DNA of 64,000 nt from Endozoicomonas_A sp049275935 (GTDB lineage: Bacteria; Pseudomonadota; Gammaproteobacteria; Pseudomonadales; Endozoicomonadaceae): the NCBI RefSeq assembly GCF_049275935.1, contig NZ_CP184830.1, positions 1,364,001 through 1,428,000 of the forward strand, in the 5' to 3' direction. The notes below the pieces were generated by a model. It was not told the DNA's origin. It ran no database searches and worked only from the letters and a program-made list of their open reading frames with translations. The translations under genes were made by a program, and so were the position numbers. Position 1 is the first letter of the stretch, and every line of letters begins with the position of its first letter. Shown here one piece after another: positions 18,481 through 26,865 of the stretch.

Positions 18481-18960
18481 ATGAAAACGACAAAACTCAC
18501 TGCTACCCAAGAGACTGTTCTGAAGCAGGCCGCTAAGACAGGAACCCTCCATACCTCCGCACTCACCTTGAAGGGTGGTGCCCGGAAGAAAGTGCTGGAC
18601 AGTCTGACCAGCAAAGGCTTTCTGATCCCCATGAAAAAGGCTGACAACTACGACATCAGCCCCCAGGGCAAGACAGCCATCGGCCTCCCGATAGATGACC
18701 AACCTGCCCAGAAAGGCAAGATCCGCACTGGCACCAAACTCCACAGGGTAATTGAGCTGCTGAGCCGACCCGAAGGCGTGGAAATCCACGAAATCATGCG
18801 CGAGACCGGATGGCAGCAGCACACTGTTCGCGGCACCCTGGCCGGAGCCCTGAAAAAACGACTGGGGCTGACCATTGAATCGGAGAAGCCTGAAGGCAAG
18901 GATCGCATTTACCGGATCACCGCCGGGCTGGAAGCGCTCTTTCAGGGAGAGATCGCATGA
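18481..18960 (+). CDS. DUF3489 winged-helix protein
   Basis: 159 residues. Two winged-helix-like halves are visible: LTATQETVLKQAAKTGTL with ALTLKGGARKKVLDSLTSKGFL (about 5-55), and IELLSRPEGVEIHEIMRETGWQQHTVRGTLAGALKKRLGL (about 80-130), the DUF3489 signature. It is probably a DNA-binding regulator, judged by the helix-turn-helix character. DUF3489 genes are often found near DUF2924 and serine recombinases; here those lie 11 kb to the right in the same element. Confidence 0.82.
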   Translation: MKTTKLTATQETVLKQAAKTGTLHTSALTLKGGARKKVLDSLTSKGFLIPMKKADNYDISPQGKTAIGLPIDDQPAQKGKIRTGTKLHRVIELLSRPEGVEIHEIMRETGWQQHTVRGTLAGALKKRLGLTIESEKPEGKDRIYRITAGLEALFQGEIA

Positions 18961-19354
18961 GCACCCGCTCCCGAATTGCAAGGCGGCTGGCTGACGGTCG
19001 CTATTGCTCCATTCTACTGGCCATTGAACTCAAGTTTTAGTGGCACCTCAGATCTGTCAACCAGGTTGACAACCCTGGCCGCAAAGGCTGACAGTTTGGT
19101 TGACAAAATCCCTGGCTGGTTGACACCGGAAAGCCCCGCCATTACTGGGCTGAAGCCCAATCTGTCAACCTGAGTGTCAACCCCGATTTTCGCTCTGTCG
19201 CTGGCGCTATTCCGCGCTGATGCATACCCGCACTAGAAGACGCCTCCCAGGGACCCCGGAACAGCCGTCAGAAGACACTTATCAAGCGTTCTCTTCGATC
19301 CCGAGACGCTCCCTGTATTTAAAAAGAAACGCTCAGAGCAGCTTAAATTAAGTC
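18961..19354. other. 394-base spacer with palindromic repeats
   Basis: No convincing gene is seen; a 27-codon frame starting at 18957 overlaps the DUF3489 stop and looks like chance. The stretch carries six copies of GGTTGACA or its reverse complement between about 19053 and 19182, two of them joined in a 17-base palindrome. Read toward the terminase side it is the likely place for a cos or operator region. Confidence 0.5.
19053..19182. repeat. Repeated GGTTGACA/TGTCAACC sites
   Basis: The 17-base palindrome TGTCAACCAGGTTGACA lies at about 19055-19071. Further copies of the half-site GGTTGACA occur at about 19098 and 19118, and TGTCAACC at about 19162 and 19175. Clusters of identical 8-base sites beside a terminase small subunit and an unknown winged-helix gene look like protein-binding sites (cosB-like sites or operators). 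Confidence 0.55.
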
Positions 19355-19723
19355 TCAGCCTTTCCATGTTCTTGTCACCTTCTCCAGCCCACGGCTGGCA
19401 ATGTATCCGCCAATACCCAGCTGAATAATATTGAACAGTTTCAGTTCCACTGCCTCAGTAAGATTTGGTGCTGACCAACCCATCCAGCGACACACGACTA
19501 ATGCCGTAAAGACCAGCATCACCATGGGTCTCCAGTTCCTTTGCAGCCAGCTTTCACCCTGAGCTTCGGCTTTAACAACGCCAGCCTTTTGCTCCAGTTC
19601 ATTCAGCTCACCGTTGAGCAGCATCTTGCTCAGTTCCGCTCTGGCTTCCCTGGCTTTGTTCGCATCAGGAAAAAGCTTGTCGATGACCTTCCCGATCACC
19701 GGGATGGCAGCCACCAGACTCAC
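19355..19723 (-). CDS. 3TM holin-type membrane protein
   Basis: 122 residues. A helical, charged N-terminus (about 15-60) is followed by QRNWRPMVMLVFTALVVCRWMG and LFNIIQLGIGGYIASRGLEKV, the pattern of the 3TM-holin family (PF11351, first described for gene-transfer agents). It forms membrane lesions that let the endolysin reach the wall. It overlaps the endolysin gene by 4 bases, so the two are translationally coupled. The family is found in phages as well as gene-transfer agents. Confidence 0.8.
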   Translation of the reverse strand: MSLVAAIPVIGKVIDKLFPDANKAREARAELSKMLLNGELNELEQKAGVVKAEAQGESWLQRNWRPMVMLVFTALVVCRWMGWSAPNLTEAVELKLFNIIQLGIGGYIASRGLEKVTRTWKG

Positions 19724-20163
19724 CGTTTGCCTCCCAGCAGTCCTTCCTGTCTGAGCCAGCGGTGTACATCAAAGTTAGGACAGGTCTTCACCTTGCTAAA
19801 GTGATGATGACCATGAACGACAGCGTTTAGATAAATAGCTTGATGGCCAGCCACCAGAAGCTTCAGCATTCGTTTCTGATCCGTGGTGAAGTTATCTTCC
19901 GGCTCATTGTGCTCATTCAGGCCACCCACCAGACAGATGCCCACACTCTCATGGTTGTGGTATTTGACATGAGCACCCCAGTCTTCAAGAGGGCGACCTT
20001 GCTTTACTGAACCGTCACGCTCAATCACCCAATGATAACCAATATCCAGAAAGGCCCGTTCCATGGTGTGCCAGCGTTTGATGTCTTCAAAAGTAACGTG
20101 TTGGTTAGCTCGGGTGTCCGAGCAATGAACGACGATGTAATTGGTTTCCTTACGCTTGCCCAT
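19720..20163 (-). CDS. N-acetylmuramoyl-L-alanine amidase endolysin
   Basis: 147 residues, amidase_2 / T7-lysozyme type. Zinc ligands are visible: the VVHCSDTR His (about 13), and HGHHHF plus KTCPNF (about 116-130). It hydrolyses the bond between N-acetylmuramic acid and L-alanine in peptidoglycan. No signal peptide is seen, so it depends on the holin encoded downstream. It lies upstream of the holin rather than after it, which is a normal variant. Confidence 0.9.
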   Translation of the reverse strand: MGKRKETNYIVVHCSDTRANQHVTFEDIKRWHTMERAFLDIGYHWVIERDGSVKQGRPLEDWGAHVKYHNHESVGICLVGGLNEHNEPEDNFTTDQKRMLKLLVAGHQAIYLNAVVHGHHHFSKVKTCPNFDVHRWLRQEGLLGGKR

Positions 20164-20179
20164 TACTCATCCCCTGAGT

Positions 20180-20455
20180 TTATGTTTTAAGAAAGTAAGC
20201 CAACAGGCCAATAGCAGCGGTCAGCACGATCCAACCGAAGCGTTCGATATAGCCCAGCATCACACCCCGGCGACTGGCCTGAAACTCCAGTTTTCGGATG
20301 CGTTTCTCCTGCTCGTCCAGGCGTTCATCCTGACGGGTGAGGTTGTTGGTCTGGTGAGTGATTCGTTCCTCGATCATGGACAAACGGGAAACGGCATCGC
20401 TCAGTTTGTCGAGCTTGGAATCAATCTGATCCAGTCGCCTTGAAAGTTCTTCCAT
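20180..20455 (-). CDS. Coiled-coil, single-membrane-segment lysis-region protein
   Basis: 91 residues from the ATG at 20455 (a TTG at 20479 would give 99 residues). A coiled coil (about 1-65, with RRLDQIDSKLDKLSDAVSRL and RQDERLDEQEKRIRKLEFQ) is followed by one C-terminal membrane segment (GWIVLTAAIGLLAYFL). This layout resembles XhlA-type proteins and other phage lysis-module proteins. The role (spanin-like, holin partner or tail-tip) is not settled by sequence. It overlaps the end of the methyltransferase gene. Confidence 0.6.
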   Translation of the reverse strand: MEELSRRLDQIDSKLDKLSDAVSRLSMIEERITHQTNNLTRQDERLDEQEKRIRKLEFQASRRGVMLGYIERFGWIVLTAAIGLLAYFLKT

Positions 20456-21698
20456 GTCTTTCTTTTCTGGTTTGTTCAAAGGTCAGATGATTGGATTCAA
20501 GATAGGCTTCCTTGCCTGTGTACTCCTCCCATCGGCGCACGATCACGTCCACATACTTGGGGTCCAGCTCAGTCAGCCGGGCACTGCGGTGTGACTTCTC
20601 GCAGGCGATCAGCGTAGAGCCGGAGCCGCCAAACAGATCGAGTACGATGTCATGAGTCTTGGAAGAGTTGCGAACAGCTCGCTCTACCAGCTCCACAGGT
20701 TTCATGGTGGGATGCAGGTCGTTTCTAGCAGGCTTGCTGTAGAACCAGACATCCCCCTGATCTCTGGCACCACACCAGAAATGTTCGTTGCCTTCCTTCC
20801 AGCCGTAGAGGATTGGCTCATACTGTCGCTGATAATCGGAACGACCCAGGGTGAAAGTATTCTTGGCCCAGATGATAAACGTGGACCACTTGCCACCGGC
20901 TTCCCGGAAAGCTTTCTGGAGCGTATCCAGCTCAGACGACGACATGCAGATATAAATCGCCCCCTTGCAGACCCCGAGCAGGTTGGTCATGGCGGCCAGC
21001 AGGAAAGCGTGGAACTCAGAGCCGAGATTATCGTTTTTGATACGGCGATCTTTTTTGGCTTGGGTGTTTTTCCCAGGGTTAGCGTAGTCAACGTTGTAAG
21101 GTGGATCGGTGAACACCATATCCGCCAGCTGGCCTGCCATCAGGGTTTCCACATCGGCCTGTTCGGTAGCACTGCCGCACAGCACCCGATGGCTTCCCAA
21201 AATCCAGACATCACCCAGCTGGCTGACGGGATGCTCTTCCGGTTCAGGAATTTCATCATCATCGGTCTGCCCTTCAGGCTCGTCCACCAGCAACAGACCT
21301 TCCAACTCCTCATCGGAAAAGCCCATCAGATCCAGGTCAAAATCCAGAGCATCCAGTTCTGCCAGTTCCTGCTTGAGCAGTTCTTCGTCCCAGCCTGAGT
21401 TGGCCGTGATCTGGTTGTCGGCTATGATCAGCGCTCGGCGCTGGGTTTCACTCAAGTGCCCCAGCACAATCACCGGCACAGTTTCCATGCCCAGCTGCTT
21501 CGCCGCCATCAAACGACCATGACCGGCTACGATAACATCGTCACTGCCCACCAGCACCGGATTGACAAACCCGAACTCCTCGATTGACCGGGCAATCTGG
21601 TCCACCTGCTCATCGGAGTGAGTCCGGGCATTGTTGGCGTAGGGCACCAGGGTGGCGACGGTGCGATGTTCTATGGCTTCGACAAGGATTCTGGACAT
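20421..21698 (-). CDS. ParB-like domain fused to DNA methyltransferase
   Basis: 425 residues. The N-terminal ParB/Srx-like nuclease fold (about 12-95) includes NARTHSDEQVDQIARSIEEFGFVNPVLVG and VIVAGHGRLMAAKQLG. The methyltransferase part has TDPPYNVDYANP (about 196; catalytic DPPY, N6-adenine or N4-cytosine type) and VLDLFGGSGSTLIACE (about 368; SAM-binding). No restriction gene is adjacent, so this is a solitary phage methylase, probably modifying phage DNA against host restriction or tuning expression. It lies after a terminator and starts the lysis segment. Confidence 0.92.
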   Translation of the reverse strand: MSRILVEAIEHRTVATLVPYANNARTHSDEQVDQIARSIEEFGFVNPVLVGSDDVIVAGHGRLMAAKQLGMETVPVIVLGHLSETQRRALIIADNQITANSGWDEELLKQELAELDALDFDLDLMGFSDEELEGLLLVDEPEGQTDDDEIPEPEEHPVSQLGDVWILGSHRVLCGSATEQADVETLMAGQLADMVFTDPPYNVDYANPGKNTQAKKDRRIKNDNLGSEFHAFLLAAMTNLLGVCKGAIYICMSSSELDTLQKAFREAGGKWSTFIIWAKNTFTLGRSDYQRQYEPILYGWKEGNEHFWCGARDQGDVWFYSKPARNDLHPTMKPVELVERAVRNSSKTHDIVLDLFGGSGSTLIACEKSHRSARLTELDPKYVDVIVRRWEEYTGKEAYLESNHLTFEQTRKERHGRTFKATGSD

Positions 21699-21727
21699 GG
21701 TTCTTCCGTGATTTCCAGACGTAAAAA

Positions 21728-21754
21728 AACCTCAGACCGGGGAGGTGTGAGGTT
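21728..21754 (-). terminator. Rho-independent terminator before the methylase gene
   Basis: AACCTCA (21728-21734) pairs with TGAGGTT (21748-21754) and the leftward strand continues into seven Ts. It separates the early segment (HTH protein ending at 21884) from the methylase and late genes, so late expression must start downstream or use antitermination. Confidence 0.7.
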
Positions 21755-21883
21755 CAGGTGCACTTCGCTTCGAGCTTAGCGTTAATTCTTGTCAAATTTG
21801 GCGAAAGTGTCCAATCCTCCATATACGGACTTTAAGCGACAACGACAGACAAACACCTCTTTAAACACTCTACACGGTTCAAA

Positions 21884-22264
21884 TTACCCTGAATTTTTTT
21901 GTAAAATGTGGATAGAAATCCGGTTTATGGCCTTGCACCAGTGCCCATAGGCTGTTTTTCGATTCACCCCGAGGTCGTCAGCAATCACTCGCCAGGGCAA
22001 TCCCGAAGCACGAAGCCAGATCAGCTTGCGTTCCTCCTCGCTGACCCATCGCAACCAGCGCATACACTTCACCATGCGATCCACTTCGTCTTCCGAGGGC
22101 TCAGGCAGTCTCAGGATTTTGTTTTCCCCTTGATAAACTTCCCAGCGGTTGGGATTGATCTCCGGCCAGAAAGCGGAGTACCGGAGATTAATACCTGACG
22201 ACACTCGTCGTGCCACCAGCCAGGCTTCCCGATAACAATGTCCCAATTCATCAGTTGTGTACAT
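21884..22264 (-). CDS. DUF6362-like helix-turn-helix protein
   Basis: 126 residues. The C-terminal half ends in LPWRVIADDLGVNRKTAYGHWCKAINRIS, a sigma-factor-region-4-like helix-turn-helix; the middle (MRWLRWVSEEERKLIWLRASG) resembles the DUF6362 phage family. An AGGGAGG ribosome-binding site precedes the ATG. It sits between the replication genes and the terminator in front of the late genes, so it may activate late transcription or act as an antiterminator; that is inference. Confidence 0.6.
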   Translation of the reverse strand: MYTTDELGHCYREAWLVARRVSSGINLRYSAFWPEINPNRWEVYQGENKILRLPEPSEDEVDRMVKCMRWLRWVSEEERKLIWLRASGLPWRVIADDLGVNRKTAYGHWCKAINRISIHILQKNSG

Positions 22265-22746
22265 GTTTCCTCCCTGGCTTCTGCAATTGCTTCAACACTT
22301 CAGTAAGGGGGGGAATCTTTATATTCCCCCCCCCTTACTTATTTATAAGTAAGGCGTTCCCGGGAAGCAGTTTTTTATTATTTTTCAATCAGTTAACCGT
22401 TCCCATCTGCTTCCCGTTCCCGGACTTTTCGGGAAGCATTTTCACTCTGGCTGATTCCCATTTTGATATGATTTTCAAGCAATTAGACGCTGTTCTTACA
22501 GTCGACTCTATTCCCAAAATGCTTGGGAATTCCCAAGAATTTCTGTTTTTTTGGGAAGCATTTCCTACAATCGGAAAAATCACTTTTATTGTTACTTTTC
22601 AATCACTTGAATCCGAGATAGCCGAAAGTCGACCACCTTTTTTTATACGACGATTACAGCAAAGTTTGGGAAGCAGATTTTCATTGTTTTTCAATTAGAT
22701 ACCCTCAGTTTCAGGTCATCTTTGCATTTGCTTCCCAAGAAGCTGG
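22265..22746. other. Non-coding segment rich in hairpins and repeats
   Basis: No gene is seen in 482 bases. A very strong hairpin (AGTAAGGGGGGGAAT paired with ATTCCCCCCCCCTTACT, 22302-22337) and an adjoining TTACTTA/TAAGTAA hairpin (22335-22352) are followed by repeats of GGGAAGCA. It is AT-rich between the repeats. It lies between the primase-helicase gene and the HTH gene and is a good candidate for the phage replication origin. Confidence 0.55.
22362..22736. repeat. GGGAAGCA iteron-like repeats
   Basis: GGGAAGCA is found at 22362, 22431, 22553 and 22668 and in reverse complement at 22408 and 22729. Direct copies are each followed within about 20-60 bases by a TTTTTCAA(T/G)CA-type AT-rich block. 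A palindrome CTTGGGAATTCCCAAG lies at 22522-22537. Such spaced identical sites beside a replication gene resemble iterons for an initiator. Confidence 0.55.
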
Positions 22747-24852
22747 TTAGCTTTCCCGGGAAGGAAAATCGGCTCCTTTGCCGAACTGTCCTTTACCAAG
22801 AGCGAAGGGTCCAAAGGGGGAGTCCAACCACTTATGCTCACGGGAGCCTTCAGCAACACCTTTTACCACTCTTGGTGGTCGCTCATTCAGAAGCTCTTGA
22901 ACCAAGTATTCCAATCGGCCTCGAGTCATGGGGTGAAAAACTTCGGGTAAACGATGACGCTGTTTATAGATTCCATTACCGCCGGTATGCGTATAAGGAT
23001 GTCCACGACTGGCTGCTTCCCTGATGGCACCTGAAAGTGAAACCAGCAGCTCATAGTCGGATGAGGCAGCTCCCGTGAGCCTTCTGGTTAAATCTTCCAA
23101 CAATCCAATACTGTTGCGTTTATAGGTACGGATTGTCCGATCCGCCGGGCCATTGGATTTCACCACCGCTCCCTGGTAAAAACTTCTCGGCTCGGGGATC
23201 AGGTTCAGTGTCTGACAAGTTTGCTGCACGATCTGATCCTGTGCAGGCCAGAGGGCATAAGCCATACGAACACCATCCACCAGCGCACTGCTGCCTCTAA
23301 TGGCATCCCTGGCCTGTTCTGCACTATCGATGGGTTTCTGTCCTGGTGGTTTGCGCATATGGTGAACCACAATCACAGTGGCACCCGTTTCACTGGCCAG
23401 GTTCGCCAACAGCCCCGTCAGGTAACTACCCACTGCAGGGTCAGCGTTCACATCGGCATGAACAAAAGAGGATAAGGGATCGAAGACCACCAGCTTGAGA
23501 TCTTCAATGGCCTGAAGCTGGCGGACTACCTGGGTAAACTCTGATGTCGTTCTTGGCCCTTCCGGAGTTTCCCTGACCATGGGGAATGGGCCACCTGCAT
23601 TAGGTAATGGAATGATGAAGAGTTTCTCAGGAGATTTCAGTCGCAAGTCTGTCGGGTCTAGTTTTTGCAGACGACGATGTACTTCTGCCTGATCATCCTC
23701 AGAGGTGAAAACAACAGCTGTTCCATGTTGTAAGACCTTGCCACCAAACACCTCGACCGTCAGGTCTTCACCACAGGCAATTTCCAGTGCGAGCTTGAGT
23801 GTGAGCATTCCCTTACCTGTGTCTCCCATAGCCGCAAGGATTGAGACAACACCTAATGGAAAAGAGCCTTCAATCAGGTAGTGCTGCTCAGGGGCTACAC
23901 CTTTGTAACGGAGCGCACTCCAGTCTGACAGTTGCAAGCCTGCCGATTTGATTGTCTTCCGCTCGGTTGTGGCCATCCAGTGATCAATATCAAAGCCTTC
24001 CTGAACGGCATCTGCGGAATCCCATTTCTCAGGTTTATCTGCCGGTGGTTTCAGAATCACTACAGACAAAGCTCCGACATCATCGATAGCTTTAGCCGCA
24101 CTGAAAGCATATTCCAGCCCGGCTTCGTCATTATCAGGCCAGAGTATGACACGCTTGCCTGTGAGAGGTGACCAGTCCGTTTTATCCGTCGGGGCCTTGG
24201 CACCGTTCATTGCAGTGGTGGCACAATAGCCACTTTCAATCAAAGCCTGTGCTGCTTTCTCGCCTTCCACCAGCAGTACTTCGTCCGCTACCTTGATACC
24301 TGGCTGGTTGTAGAGTGGCCTGGGGTTGGGAGCTCTGGTTTTGCGGGTCTTTACGTCCCAAGGTCGAAACTCTTTACCCTCTGGCGTATCGTACCGGTAA
24401 ACACAGGCGATCAGGTTGCCCTCAAGGTCATGGTAGTCCCACTTGCCTGTGTGATGACCCAAGTCTTCATACTCTTCCTGATGATTAGTATGAGCTGGTG
24501 GAGTGAACGACGGCATACCCAGCCAGCTCGCCATCAGTTGAATGATTTCGGGAAAGTCCCTTTGAGCATCCAGATTCTGGTGTGCAGAGGTTAGACTGAT
24601 AATGTCACCACCTTCGCCGCTTTCAAAGTCGTGCCAAAGTCCACTGCCCAGCTCCACTTCCAGGCTCTTGCCCTTCTTGCCCTGAACGTTTCCCAGCACA
24701 AACTTCTGGCCTCGTTTTTTGCCATTGGGAAACAACCAGGCCAGGTACTCAGGCATTCGTTCCTGAATACGACGCTTAACGTCTTCTGCATCCCGTTTCT
24801 GTGTCGTGCCCTGCTCTTGGGCATCGTTAAAATCAAGCCATTTGTTTTTCAT
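22747..24852 (-). CDS. Toprim primase-helicase (phage replication protein)
   Basis: 701 residues from the ATG at 24852 (MKNKWLDFNDA), with an AGGGA ribosome-binding site. An N-terminal primase-type domain (about 20-180) is followed by a Toprim fold with VLLVEGEKAAQAL (about 195) and ILWPDNDEAG. The C-terminal RepA/DnaB-type ATPase has GDTGKGMLTLKLALEI (about 338; Walker A) and VVFDPLSSF then TVIVVHHMRKP (Walker B and motif region, about 450-490). It would prime and unwind phage DNA. It is the last early gene and lies beside the repeat region. Confidence 0.9.
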   Translation of the reverse strand: MKNKWLDFNDAQEQGTTQKRDAEDVKRRIQERMPEYLAWLFPNGKKRGQKFVLGNVQGKKGKSLEVELGSGLWHDFESGEGGDIISLTSAHQNLDAQRDFPEIIQLMASWLGMPSFTPPAHTNHQEEYEDLGHHTGKWDYHDLEGNLIACVYRYDTPEGKEFRPWDVKTRKTRAPNPRPLYNQPGIKVADEVLLVEGEKAAQALIESGYCATTAMNGAKAPTDKTDWSPLTGKRVILWPDNDEAGLEYAFSAAKAIDDVGALSVVILKPPADKPEKWDSADAVQEGFDIDHWMATTERKTIKSAGLQLSDWSALRYKGVAPEQHYLIEGSFPLGVVSILAAMGDTGKGMLTLKLALEIACGEDLTVEVFGGKVLQHGTAVVFTSEDDQAEVHRRLQKLDPTDLRLKSPEKLFIIPLPNAGGPFPMVRETPEGPRTTSEFTQVVRQLQAIEDLKLVVFDPLSSFVHADVNADPAVGSYLTGLLANLASETGATVIVVHHMRKPPGQKPIDSAEQARDAIRGSSALVDGVRMAYALWPAQDQIVQQTCQTLNLIPEPRSFYQGAVVKSNGPADRTIRTYKRNSIGLLEDLTRRLTGAASSDYELLVSLSGAIREAASRGHPYTHTGGNGIYKQRHRLPEVFHPMTRGRLEYLVQELLNERPPRVVKGVAEGSREHKWLDSPFGPFALGKGQFGKGADFPSRES

Positions 24853-24902
24853 TGTCACAGTCCCTGTAGGGAAAAGCCCACCCACAGGTGGGCGTGAGAG
24901 CC

Positions 24903-25556
24903 TTAATCCCACTGGTTGTTGTAGCTTTCAGCTGGGTGAGGCGCTGAGTCCGGAGGACTGTAGAGCTGGGATTGCAGCTGAGCCCGAGGGTGGCCACCCT
25001 GCTGATTATTAGCGGGTGCTTGGCCGTGAGCATTCTGACCAAACATCAGCTGGGCATACTGCTTGTGCTCCGGTGTGATGGCCTGTTTGATGACATTTTT
25101 CGGTTCATCGTACTGATCCTTTTCAGTACTGATTTTGGCAACGAACTCAATACCATCCAGCTCTGACAAAGACTGCAACTGTCGGGCTTTATAAGCCGGT
25201 GGGTTGTTATCCTCGGCCTTGATATTACGAGCAGATTGCAAAACACCCCGGACAAAGGAACGGCCCATGTTTTCCCACTCCGGGCCTTTGGGGCTGTGCA
25301 TACCGATCAGGGACCAGATCTTGCGTCTGGCGTACTGACCTTCCAGCACGGTGAACTCGGCATTGAGGTAGATGGCCCCGGTATCGCCACAAGTGGCGTA
25401 ACCTCCCGTCCAACCCATTTCGGGGTTGTCATAGCCTCCGGGTTTGAGGGTCATACGTACCTTGACCAGGGTGCCTGAAGGAATGACATCGTAGCTGCCC
25501 TGATCGGTAGCATCGTTAAAGTCGTTCCAGCGTGTTATGGCTCTTTGTTGGCTCAT
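24903..25556 (-). CDS. Phage single-strand DNA-binding-like protein (DUF669-like)
   Basis: 217 residues. A beta-rich core (about 15-110: VIPSGTLVKVRMTLKPGG, AIYLNAEFTVLEGQYARRKIW) resembles the OB-fold DUF669/SSB-like group, and the C-terminus is Gln/Pro/Ser-rich (about 165-217) as in SSB tails, though it ends NNQWD. Its N-terminus WNDFNDATDQG resembles the primase-helicase's WLDFNDAQEQG. It is coupled to the recombination ATPase by a two-base gap (25559). Confidence 0.6.
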   Translation of the reverse strand: MSQQRAITRWNDFNDATDQGSYDVIPSGTLVKVRMTLKPGGYDNPEMGWTGGYATCGDTGAIYLNAEFTVLEGQYARRKIWSLIGMHSPKGPEWENMGRSFVRGVLQSARNIKAEDNNPPAYKARQLQSLSELDGIEFVAKISTEKDQYDEPKNVIKQAITPEHKQYAQLMFGQNAHGQAPANNQQGGHPRAQLQSQLYSPPDSAPHPAESYNNQWD

Positions 25557-25558
25557 GG

Positions 25559-26401
25559 TTATTTCTCCGTTCCTTGAGGTTGAGTTTCAAACTGGACAGG
25601 TTGCCTTGATCCACTGCGGATCTTGGTAAACAGCTGTCCGAGGTGAGGCGGTTCGTATACATCCAGACGACCGCTGCGATCCTTGGCTGGGTAGCCATAG
25701 GGGTTGAGGGTTTGGCAAACAAAAGTACGACGCAGGTTGCCTTCTTCATCGGGCAGGCTGGCCAGGGTGATCACCTGGTCAACAATGCCGGGCAGCTCCA
25801 GGCCAGTTTTACTGCCTTCGATCTGGGGCTGGTGGAGCTTACGGTTAAAGTCGTCCACCCGCTCCTCGAGGATGGCGACAAAGACTACGTTCTTGCCTCG
25901 TGCATGTTGCAGGTGGGTCAGGGCTGCAATCATCTCCTGACCGTGCAGGCCATAAGCACCGCGAGTATCCGGCTTACCGGTTTTCTCGGAGAACGCCTGG
26001 GGCTGGCCTTTGCACCACTGGAAGCAGAGTCGGCCCAGCACTGTGATGGAGTCGATAAAGTAGGTGTCGTATTTCTCCAACGACTCAGGGTCACCATACT
26101 TGCGACACACAGCCTCATAATGTGCTTTCGAGTACACCTGGTCGTCCCGAAGCGCTGGGTTAGGACCCGCCAGATAGACGGCAAAGTTTCGGAACTCCGG
26201 CCAGGTGGCTGGGCGAAGGGCATCACCGGGCCACTCCTGCACTGCCAGATCACCCGCTTCCAGATCCACAAACAAAGTGGTGTCCGGGTTAAGGCTCAAC
26301 AGCTGGGTGGTTTTACCCACCCCACTGTTGCCCAGCAGCACGCACTTGATGCCCTTATGCTCCTCGCTGCGCTGGTCTGCATTGAGAATGGGTAGGCTCA
26401 T
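25559..26401 (-). CDS. Sak4-like ATP-binding recombination protein
   Basis: 280 residues from the ATG at 26401, whose first base overlaps the TGA of the preceding gene (ATGA); a start at 26431 is less likely. A Walker A VLLGNSGVGKTTQL (about residue 20-33) and LFVDLEAGDLAVQEW, then YDTYFIDSITVLGRL (Walker B, about 110-125), fit the RecA-like AAA_24 / Sak4 family of phage single-strand annealing proteins. It lies in the early operon next to an SSB-like gene, which Sak4 proteins usually need. Confidence 0.75.
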   Translation of the reverse strand: MSLPILNADQRSEEHKGIKCVLLGNSGVGKTTQLLSLNPDTTLFVDLEAGDLAVQEWPGDALRPATWPEFRNFAVYLAGPNPALRDDQVYSKAHYEAVCRKYGDPESLEKYDTYFIDSITVLGRLCFQWCKGQPQAFSEKTGKPDTRGAYGLHGQEMIAALTHLQHARGKNVVFVAILEERVDDFNRKLHQPQIEGSKTGLELPGIVDQVITLASLPDEEGNLRRTFVCQTLNPYGYPAKDRSGRLDVYEPPHLGQLFTKIRSGSRQPVQFETQPQGTEK

Positions 26402-26865
26402 TTCACACCTCCCACCAGCCGGTAAGTGCAACGACCTGGCTTCACTTGCAAGGCTGGCTCGAAGGATCGACGAATCTCTTGGGGCCAGAGATCAAACTTC
26501 TCCTGAGGCACTGAGTAGTGAACATCCAGGAACTCAGATGGGTCTTCGCCCTGTTCCTGAATGCGCTGGGCTATTGCCTTCAGTTTTTGCTGGTCCCAGC
26601 TGACTTCTCTGGGCAAATCCACCAGCACACGCGTTCCTTCGTCATCAAAACTGATGGTTCCGAAGTCCTGCTGCAACTGAGCTCGAACCTGGGAAGCCTT
26701 GTAGACATACTTGTACGCGATCACTGACTCCAGCCAGTCTTTTTGCAGCTGGAGTTGGGCCAGGGCTTTTTCCGTATCCCCGACCAACGTCGCCAAATCC
26801 GCTCCGGAACGAGCTGCCAGTTCTGCGATTCCCATATTCTGGATGTTTGCCAGCTCACTGCTCAT
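26398..26865 (-). CDS. Unknown phage early protein
   Basis: 155 residues, not recognised. An N-terminal helical region (about 5-60) leads into a segment (about 70-115) with FDDEGTRVLVDLPREVSWDQQKLKAIAQRI, and a C-terminal part with VPQEKFDLWPQEIRRSFEPALQVKPG. It overlaps both neighbours in the early operon by 4 bases each, so it is probably expressed with the recombination ATPase. Its location points to a recombination or replication accessory. Confidence 0.6.
   Translation of the reverse strand: MSSELANIQNMGIAELAARSGADLATLVGDTEKALAQLQLQKDWLESVIAYKYVYKASQVRAQLQQDFGTISFDDEGTRVLVDLPREVSWDQQKLKAIAQRIQEQGEDPSEFLDVHYSVPQEKFDLWPQEIRRSFEPALQVKPGRCTYRLVGGVK

Noticed and set aside
19355..19723. Gene-transfer-agent holin match as evidence for a GTA
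   Set aside because: The 3TM-holin name derives from a GTA, but this element has an integrase, replication genes and a lambda-type terminase, so it is a phage.
22210..22698. Rightward frame over the iteron region
   Set aside because: It reads through hairpins and repeats, overlaps the 126-residue gene in reverse, and its protein is low-complexity with no family.
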